Shown in pieces: positions 55,321 through 63,130 of a stretch of 64,000 nucleotides of DNA (the first letter of the stretch is position 1; every line of letters begins with the position of its first letter). The notes beneath the pieces are model-generated. The model worked only from the letters and a program-made list of their open reading frames with translations. It made no database searches and was not told the origin of the DNA. The position numbers were made by a program, and so were the translations under genes. The stretch spans positions 2,170,001-2,234,000 of the forward strand of contig NZ_CP022278.1 of the NCBI RefSeq assembly GCF_002216145.1. Reading direction: 5' to 3'. Source of the stretch: Neisseria chenwenguii (lineage in GTDB: Bacteria; Pseudomonadota; Gammaproteobacteria; Burkholderiales; Neisseriaceae).

Positions 55321-55385
55321 CTTCGGCTACGCTCAGCGCAAGTGCTTCAGTTACGCTCAATAAGTGCTTCGATGGTTGGTAAGTG
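55321..55385. repeat. Three imperfect direct repeats (24, 22 and 19 bases)
   Basis: Units at 55321-55344, 55345-55366 and 55367-55385 each begin CTTC and end AAGTG; the first two share TACGCTCA. The complement of the first unit core (GAGCGTAGCCGAAG) also occurs near 10716 inside another DUS pair. Confidence 0.6.
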
Positions 55386-55428
55386 TAATCGAACCACTAC
55401 GCTCACCAGCCGAACTTTCACGGGCGTC

Positions 55429-55527
55429 ATTCCTGCGCAGGCGGGAATCTGTGTTTGGTTTTCTGAAACTTTTTTTAAAACAAGATATTGCCTGTTTTAA
55501 AGCGTGGATTCCCGCCTGCGCGGGAAT
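55429..55527. repeat. NIME-like element: RS core flanked by dRS3 repeats
   Basis: The 20-base dRS3 copies ATTCCTGCGCAGGCGGGAAT (55429-55448) and ATTCCCGCCTGCGCGGGAAT (55508-55527) enclose a 59-base AT-rich core. This is the layout of neisserial intergenic mosaic elements. A partial dRS3-like word also occurs near 32700-32728. Confidence 0.8.
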
Positions 55528-55579
55528 GACGGCGGCTGGGGGATGAACCGTTTCAGACGGCATCTGGGCGGGTGTTTTT

Positions 55580-55665
55580 TATAGTGAATTAAAATAAGAA
55601 AGATACAAGGAAGCAACGCGCAGACAGTACAGCAAGCCGCAGCCAACGAAGTAGATTTTTAATTC
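55580..55665. mobile_element. Truncated Correia-family element
   Basis: The left end TATAGTGAATTAAAATAAGA matches the right end of the intact element at 62957-63113 in inverse, and the core CGCAGACAGTACAG ... CCGCAGCCAACGAAGTAGAT is the same. The right terminal repeat is lost after TTTTTAATTC. Confidence 0.75.
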
Positions 55666-55801
55666 CTGCTGCACCCGCCCTTATGCCGTCTGAAAAAACC
55701 TACCGCCGTTTTTCGCGCTTTCAGACGGCCTTGCGCGGTTTGCGTTACAATATGCCGTACCGTCTGGAATATAAATGATTGATAAATAACGATTGCCGAG
55801 T

Positions 55802-57220
55802 ATGGATAAGCCCGCCGTTACGCCGTCCCGCTGGCTGCCGCTTTTGCTGGCTGTGGCGATTTTTATGCAGATGCTGGATGCAACGATTTTAAACACCGCG
55901 CTGCCGGCGATTGCCGAAGATTTGCACGAATCGCCGCTGAACATGCAGCTTGCGGTGATTTCCTATGCGTTGACGGTGGCGCTTCTGATTCCTTTGAGCG
56001 GCTATCTGGCCGACCGCTTCGGCACGAAAAACGTGTTTCTCGGTTCGATTACGGTTTTTATGGCCGGTTCGCTGTTGTGTGCGGCGGCGGAAAACCTGCC
56101 CATGCTGGTGTTGGCGCGGGTGGTTCAGGGTGTGGGCGGGTCAATGCTTGTGCCTGTGCCGCGGCTGACGATTTTGCGCGTGTATGAAAAATCGCAACTG
56201 CTCAACGCCATCAATTACGCCGTGATGCCCGCGCTGATCGGGCCGGTGGTCGGGCCGCTGGCGGGCGGTTATCTGGTCGAATACGCGACGTGGCATTGGA
56301 TTTTCCTGCTCAACATCCCCATCGGCTTGGCAGGGCTTCTGGTGGCGCGGCGGATTATGCCTGATGTGCGCGGCGAACGCGCTTCGCTGGATTTGAGAGG
56401 CTATCTGATGTTTGCTTCGGCGGCCTGTGCATTGACGCTGGCGGTGGAAACGGTGTCGCACACGCGTTCGGCGGTGTTTCCGCTTCTGCTCGCCGCTTCG
56501 GGCACGGGGCTGTTGTGGCTTTACTACCGCCATGCGCAGACGCATCCGGCGCCGATTTACGCGGGGCATCTGTTTAAAGTGCGCACCTACCGGCTCGGAC
56601 TGGCGGGCAATCTGATCAGCCGCTTGGGCATCAGCTCGCTGCCGTTTCTGATGCCGCTTTTGTTTCAGGTGGCCTTCGGTTTCGGTGCGGGGCTGTCGGG
56701 CTGGCTTGTCGCGCCGGTTGCGTTCGCTTCGCTGTTGGTCAAACCATTTATCAAACCCGTGATGACGTGCTTCGGTTATCGCAAAGTCTTGATTTGGAAC
56801 ACGCGGCTTATGGCGGTTTTGATTATGTGTTTGGCGCTGCCCGACGGCGTGACGCCGCTTTGGGTGTGGATTGTGATGATGCTGGTGATGGGTGTGTGCA
56901 ACTCGATACAGTTTTCCGCGATGAACACGCTGACAATCGCCGACCTGCGCCCCTACCAAACCGGCAGCGGCAACAGTCTGATGGCGGTTAACCAGCAGCT
57001 TGCCATCAGTTTAGGCATTGCGCTGGGCGCGATGATGCTCCAGCTTTGGCAGAAAACGCCTATAGGGCACGAAAACCTGCATGCCGCGTTCCAACTGACT
57101 TTTGTCTGCACCGGCCTGATTACCCTGCTTTCCGAACGGATTTTCGCCCGCCTGCATTTTTCAGACGGCCTCAACCTGACGGCAGGCGGGAAAAATAAGG
57201 TAAAATGCCGGCATCAATAA
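55802..57220 (+). CDS. MFS drug efflux transporter, DHA2 family (MdtD-like)
   Basis: 472 residues, 14 predicted spans. Span 1 carries the DHA2 motif MLDATILNTALPAI, then SGYLADRFGTKNVF (motif A) and RVVQGVGGSMLVPVPRL (motif B-like); WIFLLNIPIGLAGL is the motif C area. It is close to MdtD/HsrA-type proton antiporters. ATG 55802 is used; a TTG 3 codons earlier is possible. No regulator or periplasmic adaptor gene is adjacent. A DUS is in frame at the end (HFSDGLNLT). Confidence 0.83.
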   Translation: MDKPAVTPSRWLPLLLAVAIFMQMLDATILNTALPAIAEDLHESPLNMQLAVISYALTVALLIPLSGYLADRFGTKNVFLGSITVFMAGSLLCAAAENLPMLVLARVVQGVGGSMLVPVPRLTILRVYEKSQLLNAINYAVMPALIGPVVGPLAGGYLVEYATWHWIFLLNIPIGLAGLLVARRIMPDVRGERASLDLRGYLMFASAACALTLAVETVSHTRSAVFPLLLAASGTGLLWLYYRHAQTHPAPIYAGHLFKVRTYRLGLAGNLISRLGISSLPFLMPLLFQVAFGFGAGLSGWLVAPVAFASLLVKPFIKPVMTCFGYRKVLIWNTRLMAVLIMCLALPDGVTPLWVWIVMMLVMGVCNSIQFSAMNTLTIADLRPYQTGSGNSLMAVNQQLAISLGIALGAMMLQLWQKTPIGHENLHAAFQLTFVCTGLITLLSERIFARLHFSDGLNLTAGGKNKVKCRHQ

Positions 57221-57288
57221 GGATAAAAACATTTTTTCAGACGGCTTGTGCAACTTTTCCGCTGCAATGCCGTCTGAAAAACACCATA

Positions 57289-58824
57289 ATGAACATCAAG
57301 CACCTCATTCCCATCATGCTTCCCGCTTTTCTCTTGGGCTGCGCCGCCCTGCCGCCGCTGGAAGAACGCACAGAGAGCAGCTATCTCGACGTTCCCGACG
57401 CCCCGCGCTTGGAGGCTGTGCTGAAACCTGCCGGTAAGGCCGGTAAAGCCGATCCCGAAACTTCGGGCGTGTATCTGCTCAACGATGCGCACGAAGCCTT
57501 TGTCGCGCGTGCCGCGCTGATTGAAGCCGCCGACCACACGCTCGACATCCAATACTACATCTGGCACAACGACATTTCCGGCAAAATGCTGTTCAACCTG
57601 CTGCATCGTGCCGCCGAGCGCGGTGTGCGTGTGCGCCTTCTGCTCGACGACAACAACACCAACGGCCTCGACAATGTCCTGCTCGCGCTCGACAGCCATC
57701 CCAATATTGAAATCCGCCTGTTCAATCCTTTTGTCATGCGCAAATGGCGCGCACTCGGCTACATCACCGACTTCCCGCGCCTTAACCGGCGGATGCACAA
57801 CAAAACCCTCACCGCCGACAACAAAGCCACCATTCTCGGCGGGCGCAACATCGGCGACGAATATTTCAAAGTCGGCAAAGATACCGTGTTCGCCGATTTG
57901 GACATCCTCGCCACCGGCCGCGTTGTTACCGAAGTTTCCGAAGATTTCGACCGCTATTGGGCCAGCCATTCTTCTTATAACGCCTCAAAAATCATCAAAC
58001 GCGGCAGCGCCGAAAAAGGTTTCGAGCAGCTTGCCTACAGCGACGACGACCGCAACGGCGTGTTGGTGCACTACCGCAAAGAAGTCGAAAATTCAGCGCT
58101 TTACCGCGCCATGCAGCAAAACAATATCAAGTGGTTCAACGTCAAAACCCGCCTTATCAGCGACGATCCTGCCAAAGGGCTGAACCGAGACCGCCACAAA
58201 CCCCCGATTTTCGACCGCCTGACCGAAGCGCTGCAAACGCCGAAAAAGAGCATGTATCTCGTGTCGCCGTATTTCGTGCCGACCAAATCGGGCATGAATG
58301 CGCTGGACAAAATCGTCAAAAGCGGTGTGGACGTCACCGTTTTTACCAATTCGCTGCAAGCCACCGACGTTGCCGCCGTCCATTCCGGTTATGTGAAATA
58401 CCGCAAACCGCTGCTCAAATCGGGCATCAGCCTTTACGAATTGCAGCCCAACCACGCCGTGCCCAAAACTAAAAAAGACCGCGGCCTGACCGGCAGTTCC
58501 GCCACCAGCCTGCACGCCAAAACCTTTATCGTCGATAAAAAACGCATCTTCATCGGCTCGCTCAACCTCGACCCGCGCTCCGCCCGCCTCAACACTGAAA
58601 TGGGCGTCGTCATCGAAAGCCCCGAAATCGCCGGCAGTATGCAGCGCACGCTGGAAAACACCACCCCCGAGTACGCCTACAAAGTCACCTTAGGCCGCCA
58701 CAACCGCCTGCACTGGTACGACCCGCGCGACCGCAAAAACTACACCAAAGAGCCGGAAGCAAAATTCTGGAAACGGGTAACGGCAAGGGTGTTGTCATGG
58801 CTGCCGATTGAAGGGCTGTTGTAA
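57289..58824 (+). CDS. Phospholipase D-family lipoprotein (ClsC/cardiolipin synthase-like)
   Basis: 511 residues. Signal with lipobox FLLGCA near 18. Two HKD motifs, HNKTLTADNKATILGGRNIGDEY near 168 and HAKTFIVDKKRIFIGSLNLDPRS near 408, define a PLD-superfamily transferase. The overall pattern (QYYIWHNDISGKMLFNLL; YLVSPYFVPTKSGM) matches YmdC/ClsC, which make cardiolipin from phosphatidylethanolamine and phosphatidylglycerol. The lipid anchor would put catalysis outside the cytoplasm. ATG 57289 is preceded by a DUS rather than an obvious ribosome site. Confidence 0.87.
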   Translation: MNIKHLIPIMLPAFLLGCAALPPLEERTESSYLDVPDAPRLEAVLKPAGKAGKADPETSGVYLLNDAHEAFVARAALIEAADHTLDIQYYIWHNDISGKMLFNLLHRAAERGVRVRLLLDDNNTNGLDNVLLALDSHPNIEIRLFNPFVMRKWRALGYITDFPRLNRRMHNKTLTADNKATILGGRNIGDEYFKVGKDTVFADLDILATGRVVTEVSEDFDRYWASHSSYNASKIIKRGSAEKGFEQLAYSDDDRNGVLVHYRKEVENSALYRAMQQNNIKWFNVKTRLISDDPAKGLNRDRHKPPIFDRLTEALQTPKKSMYLVSPYFVPTKSGMNALDKIVKSGVDVTVFTNSLQATDVAAVHSGYVKYRKPLLKSGISLYELQPNHAVPKTKKDRGLTGSSATSLHAKTFIVDKKRIFIGSLNLDPRSARLNTEMGVVIESPEIAGSMQRTLENTTPEYAYKVTLGRHNRLHWYDPRDRKNYTKEPEAKFWKRVTARVLSWLPIEGLL

Positions 58825-58854
58825 GGCCGTCTGAAAAACCTAAGGAGAAGTTTT

Positions 58855-59394
58855 ATGAAACCGATTGTTAAAATTCTACTGACCACCGCCGTTGCCGCCG
58901 CCTTAGCCGCCTGCGGCACGAGTGCGCCGCCGAATACCGCCAAAACCAAAAAACGCCACGCCGCCGTTGCCCGCAGCGTTCAGCCTGTGCGCATTACCCA
59001 CATCGACCGCACCCAAGCCGAGCAGGAGCTGATGCTGCAAAGCATGGGCTTGGTCGGCACGCCTTATCGTTGGGGCGGCGGCAGCACCGAAGCCGGTTTC
59101 GACTGCAGCGGCATGATTCAGTTTGTCTATAAAAACGCCCTCGGTGTCAACCTGCCGCGCACCGCCCGCGACATGGCCGCCGCTTCGAAAAAAATCCCCG
59201 ACAGCCGTCTGAAAGCCGGCGACTTGGTGTTTTTCAACACCGGCGGTTCGAGCCGCTATTCGCACGTCGGCCTCTACATCGGCAACGGCGAATTTATCCA
59301 CGCGCCTTCAAGCGGTAAAACCGTGCAGACGGAAAAACTGTCTAAACCGTATTACGCGAAAAACTATCTGGGCGCGCATACATTTTTCTACTAG
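58855..59394 (+). CDS. NlpC/P60-family lipoprotein endopeptidase
   Basis: 179 residues. Lipobox ALAACG near 20. The NlpC/P60 domain has GTPYRWGGGSTEAGFDCSGMIQFVY near 68-92 with the catalytic cysteine, YSHVGLYIGNGEFIH near 135 with the first histidine, and HAPSSG with the second polar partner. It probably cuts between D-Glu and diaminopimelate in murein stems. 30 bases after the PLD lipoprotein, with TAAGGAGAAG as ribosome site. Confidence 0.88.
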   Translation: MKPIVKILLTTAVAAALAACGTSAPPNTAKTKKRHAAVARSVQPVRITHIDRTQAEQELMLQSMGLVGTPYRWGGGSTEAGFDCSGMIQFVYKNALGVNLPRTARDMAAASKKIPDSRLKAGDLVFFNTGGSSRYSHVGLYIGNGEFIHAPSSGKTVQTEKLSKPYYAKNYLGAHTFFY

Positions 59395-59446
59395 AAAAAC
59401 CGGCCGTGTTTTTGGTGCGCAACAATACGGTACGGCGGCATTGCAG

Positions 59447-59475
59447 GCCGTCTGAAATTTTTGCTTTCAGACGGC
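59447..59475 (+). terminator. DUS hairpin after the NlpC/P60 gene
   Basis: GCCGTCTGAAA and TTTCAGACGGC around an 8-base loop. Confidence 0.7.
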
Positions 59476-59637
59476 ATTCTGCTTGGCGTTTGTGTCCAAA
59501 GAACCGGTAAATGCAACATCAGGCTTCAGGCAGGGGCGGTTTTACACGGCGGCGGCAGGCAGCCGGTTTCCGAAGTGCTATACTGTAAACAAAAAGCAGA
59601 CGGCGGAAACGCCGATAAACGAAAGGCACAACACATT

Positions 59638-60411
59638 ATGTCTCCCGCTTCCGTTACCGTTACCTCCTACAATATGCACAAAGGCATGTCCGCACTCAAC
59701 CGGAAAGTGCAGCTCGACAGCATGGCAGAAGCCTTGCAGGATTTGAATTCGGACGTATTGCTTCTTCAGGAAGTGCAAGGCCGCCACGCTGCGCGCAGCA
59801 ACCGTATCGACGGCTTTCCCAGCCTGCCTCATTACGACGTATTGGGCGAAAAGCTCTCGTTTCACCGCAGTTACGGCAAAAACGCGGTCTATCCCGAACG
59901 CCACCACGGCAATGCCGTTCTCAGCCATATGCCGATCGACACGCGCCACAACCTCGACATCAGCGTCAACCGCCTTGAGCAGCGCGGCGTTTTGCATTGC
60001 GAAGTATTGCCCGAGGGCTGGGAGGTGCCGTTGGTCTGTCTCTGCGCCCACCTTAATTTGCGCGAACCCGACCGTCTCAAGCAGTATCAGGCAATTTCCG
60101 AATACGTCGAACGCCATGTTTCTCCTGACAGTCCGCTGATTATTGCCGGCGATTTCAACGACTGGCGGGAAAAGTCGGCGCAGTCGCTTGGCAGGGAGCT
60201 GAACCTTGACGAAGCCTTTGTCGATGCCGGCGGCAGGCGTCCGAAGACTTTTCCTGCGCGTCTGCCCGTACTCAGCCTCGACCGCGTTTATACCCGCAAT
60301 CTGGATGTGGTAGAACGCAAAGTCCACAGCAGCCGGCGCTGGCAGCAGCTTTCCGACCATCTGCCTCTGAGCGTAAAAGTCAGACCGAAACTGCCGCAAC
60401 GCAAAGGCTGA
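59638..60411 (+). CDS. Endonuclease/exonuclease/phosphatase-family protein (YbhP-like)
   Basis: 257 residues. EEP motifs: VTSYNMHKGMS near 8, LLLQEVQGRH near 41 with the metal glutamate, HHGNAVLSHMP near 90, IIAGDFNDWREKS near 165 and SDHLPLSVKV at the C-terminus. It resembles E. coli YbhP, whose gene neighbours cardiolipin synthase clsB; here the PLD lipoprotein is two genes upstream. Substrate (DNA, lipid headgroup or other phosphodiester) is unknown. ATG 59638 gives the conserved start. Confidence 0.82.
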   Translation: MSPASVTVTSYNMHKGMSALNRKVQLDSMAEALQDLNSDVLLLQEVQGRHAARSNRIDGFPSLPHYDVLGEKLSFHRSYGKNAVYPERHHGNAVLSHMPIDTRHNLDISVNRLEQRGVLHCEVLPEGWEVPLVCLCAHLNLREPDRLKQYQAISEYVERHVSPDSPLIIAGDFNDWREKSAQSLGRELNLDEAFVDAGGRRPKTFPARLPVLSLDRVYTRNLDVVERKVHSSRRWQQLSDHLPLSVKVRPKLPQRKG

Positions 60412-60421
60412 CGAATCAGGA

Positions 60422-60466
60422 AAAAGGCCGCCTGAACAATATCCGGTATTGTTCAGGCGGCCTTTT
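60422..60466. terminator. Hairpin made from the variant uptake word GCCGCCTGAA
   Basis: Perfect 20-base arms starting AAAAGGCCGCCTGAACAATA, 5-base loop. Both arms carry the same T to C change relative to DUS, so the stem is intact while the uptake word is altered. Lies between convergent genes. Confidence 0.8.
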
Positions 60467-60493
60467 CCGTATCTCGGATCGTTTGGAAACTGT

Positions 60494-61552
60494 TTAAGGG
60501 CAGGGATTGCTGATTTCGGCGTGAACGGCGTCGATCGCAGCCAAAACGTCGGCGGAAAGGATAACTTCCGCACTGGCAATGTTTTCGGCGAGCTGTTCCA
60601 ACGAGGTGGCGCCGATGATGTTGCTGGCGACAAACGGACGGCCGTTGACAAAGGCAAGCGCCAAGGCGGTCAGGCTTAATCCTGCTTCTTCGGCGATTTG
60701 GGCGTAGCGCTCGACGGCGGCGAAACCTTGGGGTTTGTTGTAGCGCCGGAAGCGGCTGAACAGCGCCAAACGGCTGCCTTCGGGCATGGCGCCGTGGCGG
60801 TATTTGCCGGTAAGGACGCCGAAAGCGAGCGGGGAGTAGGCCAAAAGGGGCAGGTTTTCGCGCAGGGAAATTTCGCTCAATCCCACTTCGTAACTGCGGT
60901 TGAGCAGGCTGTACGGGTTTTGGATGCTGGCAACGCGGGCGGTTTCGGGGCGCTTTTGGTGTTGGGCGAGGTATTGCATCACACCCCACGGCGTTTCGTT
61001 GGAGAGGCCGAAGGCGCGGATTTTTCCCTGTCTGACCAGTTCGTTCAGCGCGTCTGTGATTTCTTCAAACGGGGTAAATGTTTCGTTTTCGGGCAGTTTG
61101 TCTATGCCGAGCCTGCCGAAATAGTTGGCTTGGCGTTCCGGCCAGTGCAGTTGGTACAAATCGAGATAATCGGTGTTGAGGCGCTTGAGACTGGCTTCGC
61201 AGGCTTCGAAAATCTGGGCGCGGGAAAAGTCGTTGCCGTTGCGGATATAGGGGTCCAGTCCGTTGGCGTTGTTGGCGGTGGGACCGGCGATTTTGCTGGC
61301 CAAGACGAAATCGTCGCGTTTGCCGCGCGCTTTAATCCATGAGCCGATGTAGCGTTCGGTGGTGGCGTAGGTTTCTTTGCGCGGGGGAACGGGATACATC
61401 TCGGCGGTGTCGATGAAATTGACGCCGTGGGCGAGGGCGTAGTCGAGCTGCTGATGTGCTTCTGCTTCGGTGTTTTGTTCGCCCCAAGTCATGGTGCCGA
61501 GGCAGATTTTGCTGACTTGGATGCCGGTGGTGCCTAAGGTGCGCTGTTCCAT
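60494..61552 (-). CDS. NADP(H)-dependent aldo-keto reductase (Tas-like)
   Basis: 352 residues. MEQRTLGTTGIQVSKICLGTMTWGEQNTE, NFIDTAEMYPVPPRKET with catalytic D and Y near 50-60, FVLASKIAG with the lysine, LYQLHWPERQANYFG with the histidine near 140, and LAYSPLAFGVLTGKYRHG near 232. This is the Tas subgroup of AKR enzymes; substrate is unknown. A GAGAAAAC ribosome site precedes the ATG. Confidence 0.88.
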   Translation of the reverse strand: MEQRTLGTTGIQVSKICLGTMTWGEQNTEAEAHQQLDYALAHGVNFIDTAEMYPVPPRKETYATTERYIGSWIKARGKRDDFVLASKIAGPTANNANGLDPYIRNGNDFSRAQIFEACEASLKRLNTDYLDLYQLHWPERQANYFGRLGIDKLPENETFTPFEEITDALNELVRQGKIRAFGLSNETPWGVMQYLAQHQKRPETARVASIQNPYSLLNRSYEVGLSEISLRENLPLLAYSPLAFGVLTGKYRHGAMPEGSRLALFSRFRRYNKPQGFAAVERYAQIAEEAGLSLTALALAFVNGRPFVASNIIGATSLEQLAENIASAEVILSADVLAAIDAVHAEISNPCP

Positions 61553-61583
61553 AGTTTTCTCCTTTCAAACAGTGGGAACGGTT

Positions 61584-61620
61584 TTTCAGACGGCCTTTAT
61601 TGCTTTGAGGCTGTCTGAAA
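61584..61620. other. Asymmetric DUS hairpin upstream of the aldo-keto reductase
   Basis: TTTCAGACGGCCT and AGGCTGTCTGAAA with an 11-base loop; the changed base gives G-U on the plus strand and C-A on the minus strand, the direction in which both flanking genes are read. Confidence 0.5.
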
Positions 61621-61621
61621 A

Positions 61622-62158
61622 TCAGTAGTGGCGGCGGCGGAAATAAAACACGCCTTCGCTGTCGGCTTCTAAAATATAGCGGCCGTTTTGCACGGCGGCA
61701 TAGCCGGATTTGTCGGCCTGATAGGGTTGCAGGGCGGCGTGGCCGATGAGGTAGGCGGTCAGCTCGGGCGCGTTGTCGGCGATGTTGGCGGCGAACTGTT
61801 TAAACAGGGTTTCGCAAACACCGTTTTTCGTCCAGCCGACGGGTTTGCCGGCGGCGTCGCTTTCCATACATTTGCTGCGTATGCCCTCCAAGTCGTTGGT
61901 ATGGCTGCCGATGAGTTCGACGGCGTTGCCTTCGGCCAAGCCTTCAATCGGGCGGACGATCTGCGGTTTGCCGTCGTTGGTTTTGCCTGTTTTACCTGCG
62001 CCGAGCTTGAGGCCGTTGACGGCGGTTTGAGCGATAAATTTTACTTTAAACAAAGGCTTGGGTGCTTTTCCAACGGCTGCGGCGGCATCGTTTTTCGGTT
62101 CGGACTGACCGCAGGCGGCAAGTAGGGCGGCGGTCAGCAGGAGTGCGGTTTTTTTCAT
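61622..62158 (-). CDS. Lipoprotein of unknown function
   Basis: 178 residues. Signal peptide with lipobox LLAACG (cysteine near 16), then an Ala/Lys-rich linker and a domain of about 140 residues ending EADSEGVFYFRRRHY. Two further cysteines (SKCMES and GVCETLF) could pair. I do not recognise the family. Upstream of the aldo-keto reductase on the same strand. Confidence 0.75.
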   Translation of the reverse strand: MKKTALLLTAALLAACGQSEPKNDAAAAVGKAPKPLFKVKFIAQTAVNGLKLGAGKTGKTNDGKPQIVRPIEGLAEGNAVELIGSHTNDLEGIRSKCMESDAAGKPVGWTKNGVCETLFKQFAANIADNAPELTAYLIGHAALQPYQADKSGYAAVQNGRYILEADSEGVFYFRRRHY

Positions 62159-62289
62159 CGTTTCAATCCTAATGGCTTGGAAAAACGGTGTTATTATAGC
62201 CCAAGCGTTTTTCGATGGATATTTGCCGCCGGCGCGCGGCGACCTTTTTTTCAGACGGCCCCTGTAAACGGCGTGGATTTCATAACCTT

Positions 62290-62910
62290 ATGATTTTTAA
62301 CATTATTGTTTTGCATCTGCTCGGCATGATGAGCCCGGGACCGGATTTTTTCTTTATCATGCGCACCGCCGCGCAGCAGGGGCGCACACACGCGCTTTGG
62401 GCGGTGGCCGGGATTGTTACGGGCGTGATGTTTTGGGCGTGCGCCACCATGCTCGGGCTGGCGGTGTTGTTCAGGCATTTTCCGGCGGTGGAGTCGGTTT
62501 TGATGTGTTTGGGCGGAGGCTATCTGATGTATTTGGGCTGGAAAATGGCGCGGGTGCGCGACAGCATCAGTTTTGCGGATATGGATGCGGTTGCCGTGCC
62601 GTCTGAAAAACAGCCGCAGCGTTTGGCGAAAAAAGCGCTTTTGGTCAATCTTTCCAACCCGAAAATCGCGGTTTATTTCGGCAGCGTGATGTCGGCTGTA
62701 TTGGCGGATATTCAGGAAACTTGGCAGTTTGCCGGCGTTTTGCTGCTGATTCTGACGGAAACGGTATTGTATTTTTCTGCGGTAGCGCTGCTGTTTTCCG
62801 GCGGCGCGGTCAAGCGGTTTTACAGCCGTTACAGCCGCCTGCTCGATAATCTTTCGGGCTTGTTTTTCTTGGGTTTCGGCGTATATTTGATTTATCGGGC
62901 CGTGTTTTGA
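62290..62910 (+). CDS. LysE/RhtB-family amino acid exporter
   Basis: 206 residues, six spans. MMSPGPDFFFIMRTAAQQGR near 13-32 is the family signature (S-P-G-P-D), then GIVTGVMFWA and LGGGYLMYLGWKMAR, with LVNLSNPKIAVYFGS near 128. Exports homoserine, threonine or similar. ATG 62290 is chosen for the family start. A DUS is in frame (VPSEKQPQ). Confidence 0.88.
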   Translation: MIFNIIVLHLLGMMSPGPDFFFIMRTAAQQGRTHALWAVAGIVTGVMFWACATMLGLAVLFRHFPAVESVLMCLGGGYLMYLGWKMARVRDSISFADMDAVAVPSEKQPQRLAKKALLVNLSNPKIAVYFGSVMSAVLADIQETWQFAGVLLLILTETVLYFSAVALLFSGGAVKRFYSRYSRLLDNLSGLFFLGFGVYLIYRAVF

Positions 62911-62914
62911 TTCA

Positions 62915-62949
62915 GGCCGTCTGAAAACAGCTTGATTTTTCAGACGGCC
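62915..62949 (+). terminator. DUS hairpin after the LysE-family gene
   Basis: GGCCGTCTGAAAA and its inverse, 9-base loop, 5 bases past the stop codon. Confidence 0.8.
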
Positions 62950-62956
62950 ATATCAT

Positions 62957-63113
62957 CATAGTGAAATAAAATAAGAAAGACACAAGGCGGCAAGGCGCAG
63001 ACAGTACGGGTAGTACGGGACAGACGAACTTGGCGCTTCGGCGCCTTAGTGAATCGTCCTCTTTGAGCTCAGCCGCAGCCAACGAAGTAGATTTCTTATT
63101 TTAATTCACTATA
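62957..63113. mobile_element. Correia-family (NEMIS) miniature element, full length
   Basis: 157 bases. Ends CATAGTGAAATAAAATAAGA and the inverse of TATAGTGAATTAAAATAAGA (near perfect for about 24 bases). Core words CACAAGGCGGCAAGGCGCAG, ACGGGTAGTACGGGA, GGCGCTTCGGCGCC, CGTCCTCTTTGAGC and the AACGAAGTAGATTTC arm are in the standard order. It sits 17 bases upstream of the nfeD ATG and so may supply or alter its promoter. Confidence 0.9.
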
Positions 63114-63130
63114 AAGAGAAAGGAGTGCTC

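Larger units (their letters stand above)
54982..55801. other. 820-base repeat-rich intergenic region
   Basis: Divergent spacer between lutA and the DHA2 pump. It holds a first AT-rich part with the lutA promoter region, a DUS hairpin, three imperfect direct repeats, a dRS3-flanked mosaic element, a truncated Correia element and a second DUS pair around 55684-55731. No protein-coding frame is convincing. Confidence 0.75.

Noticed and set aside
55307..55430. Possible CRISPR-like array
   Set aside because: Only three short, unequal, adjacent units with no spacers and no cas genes.
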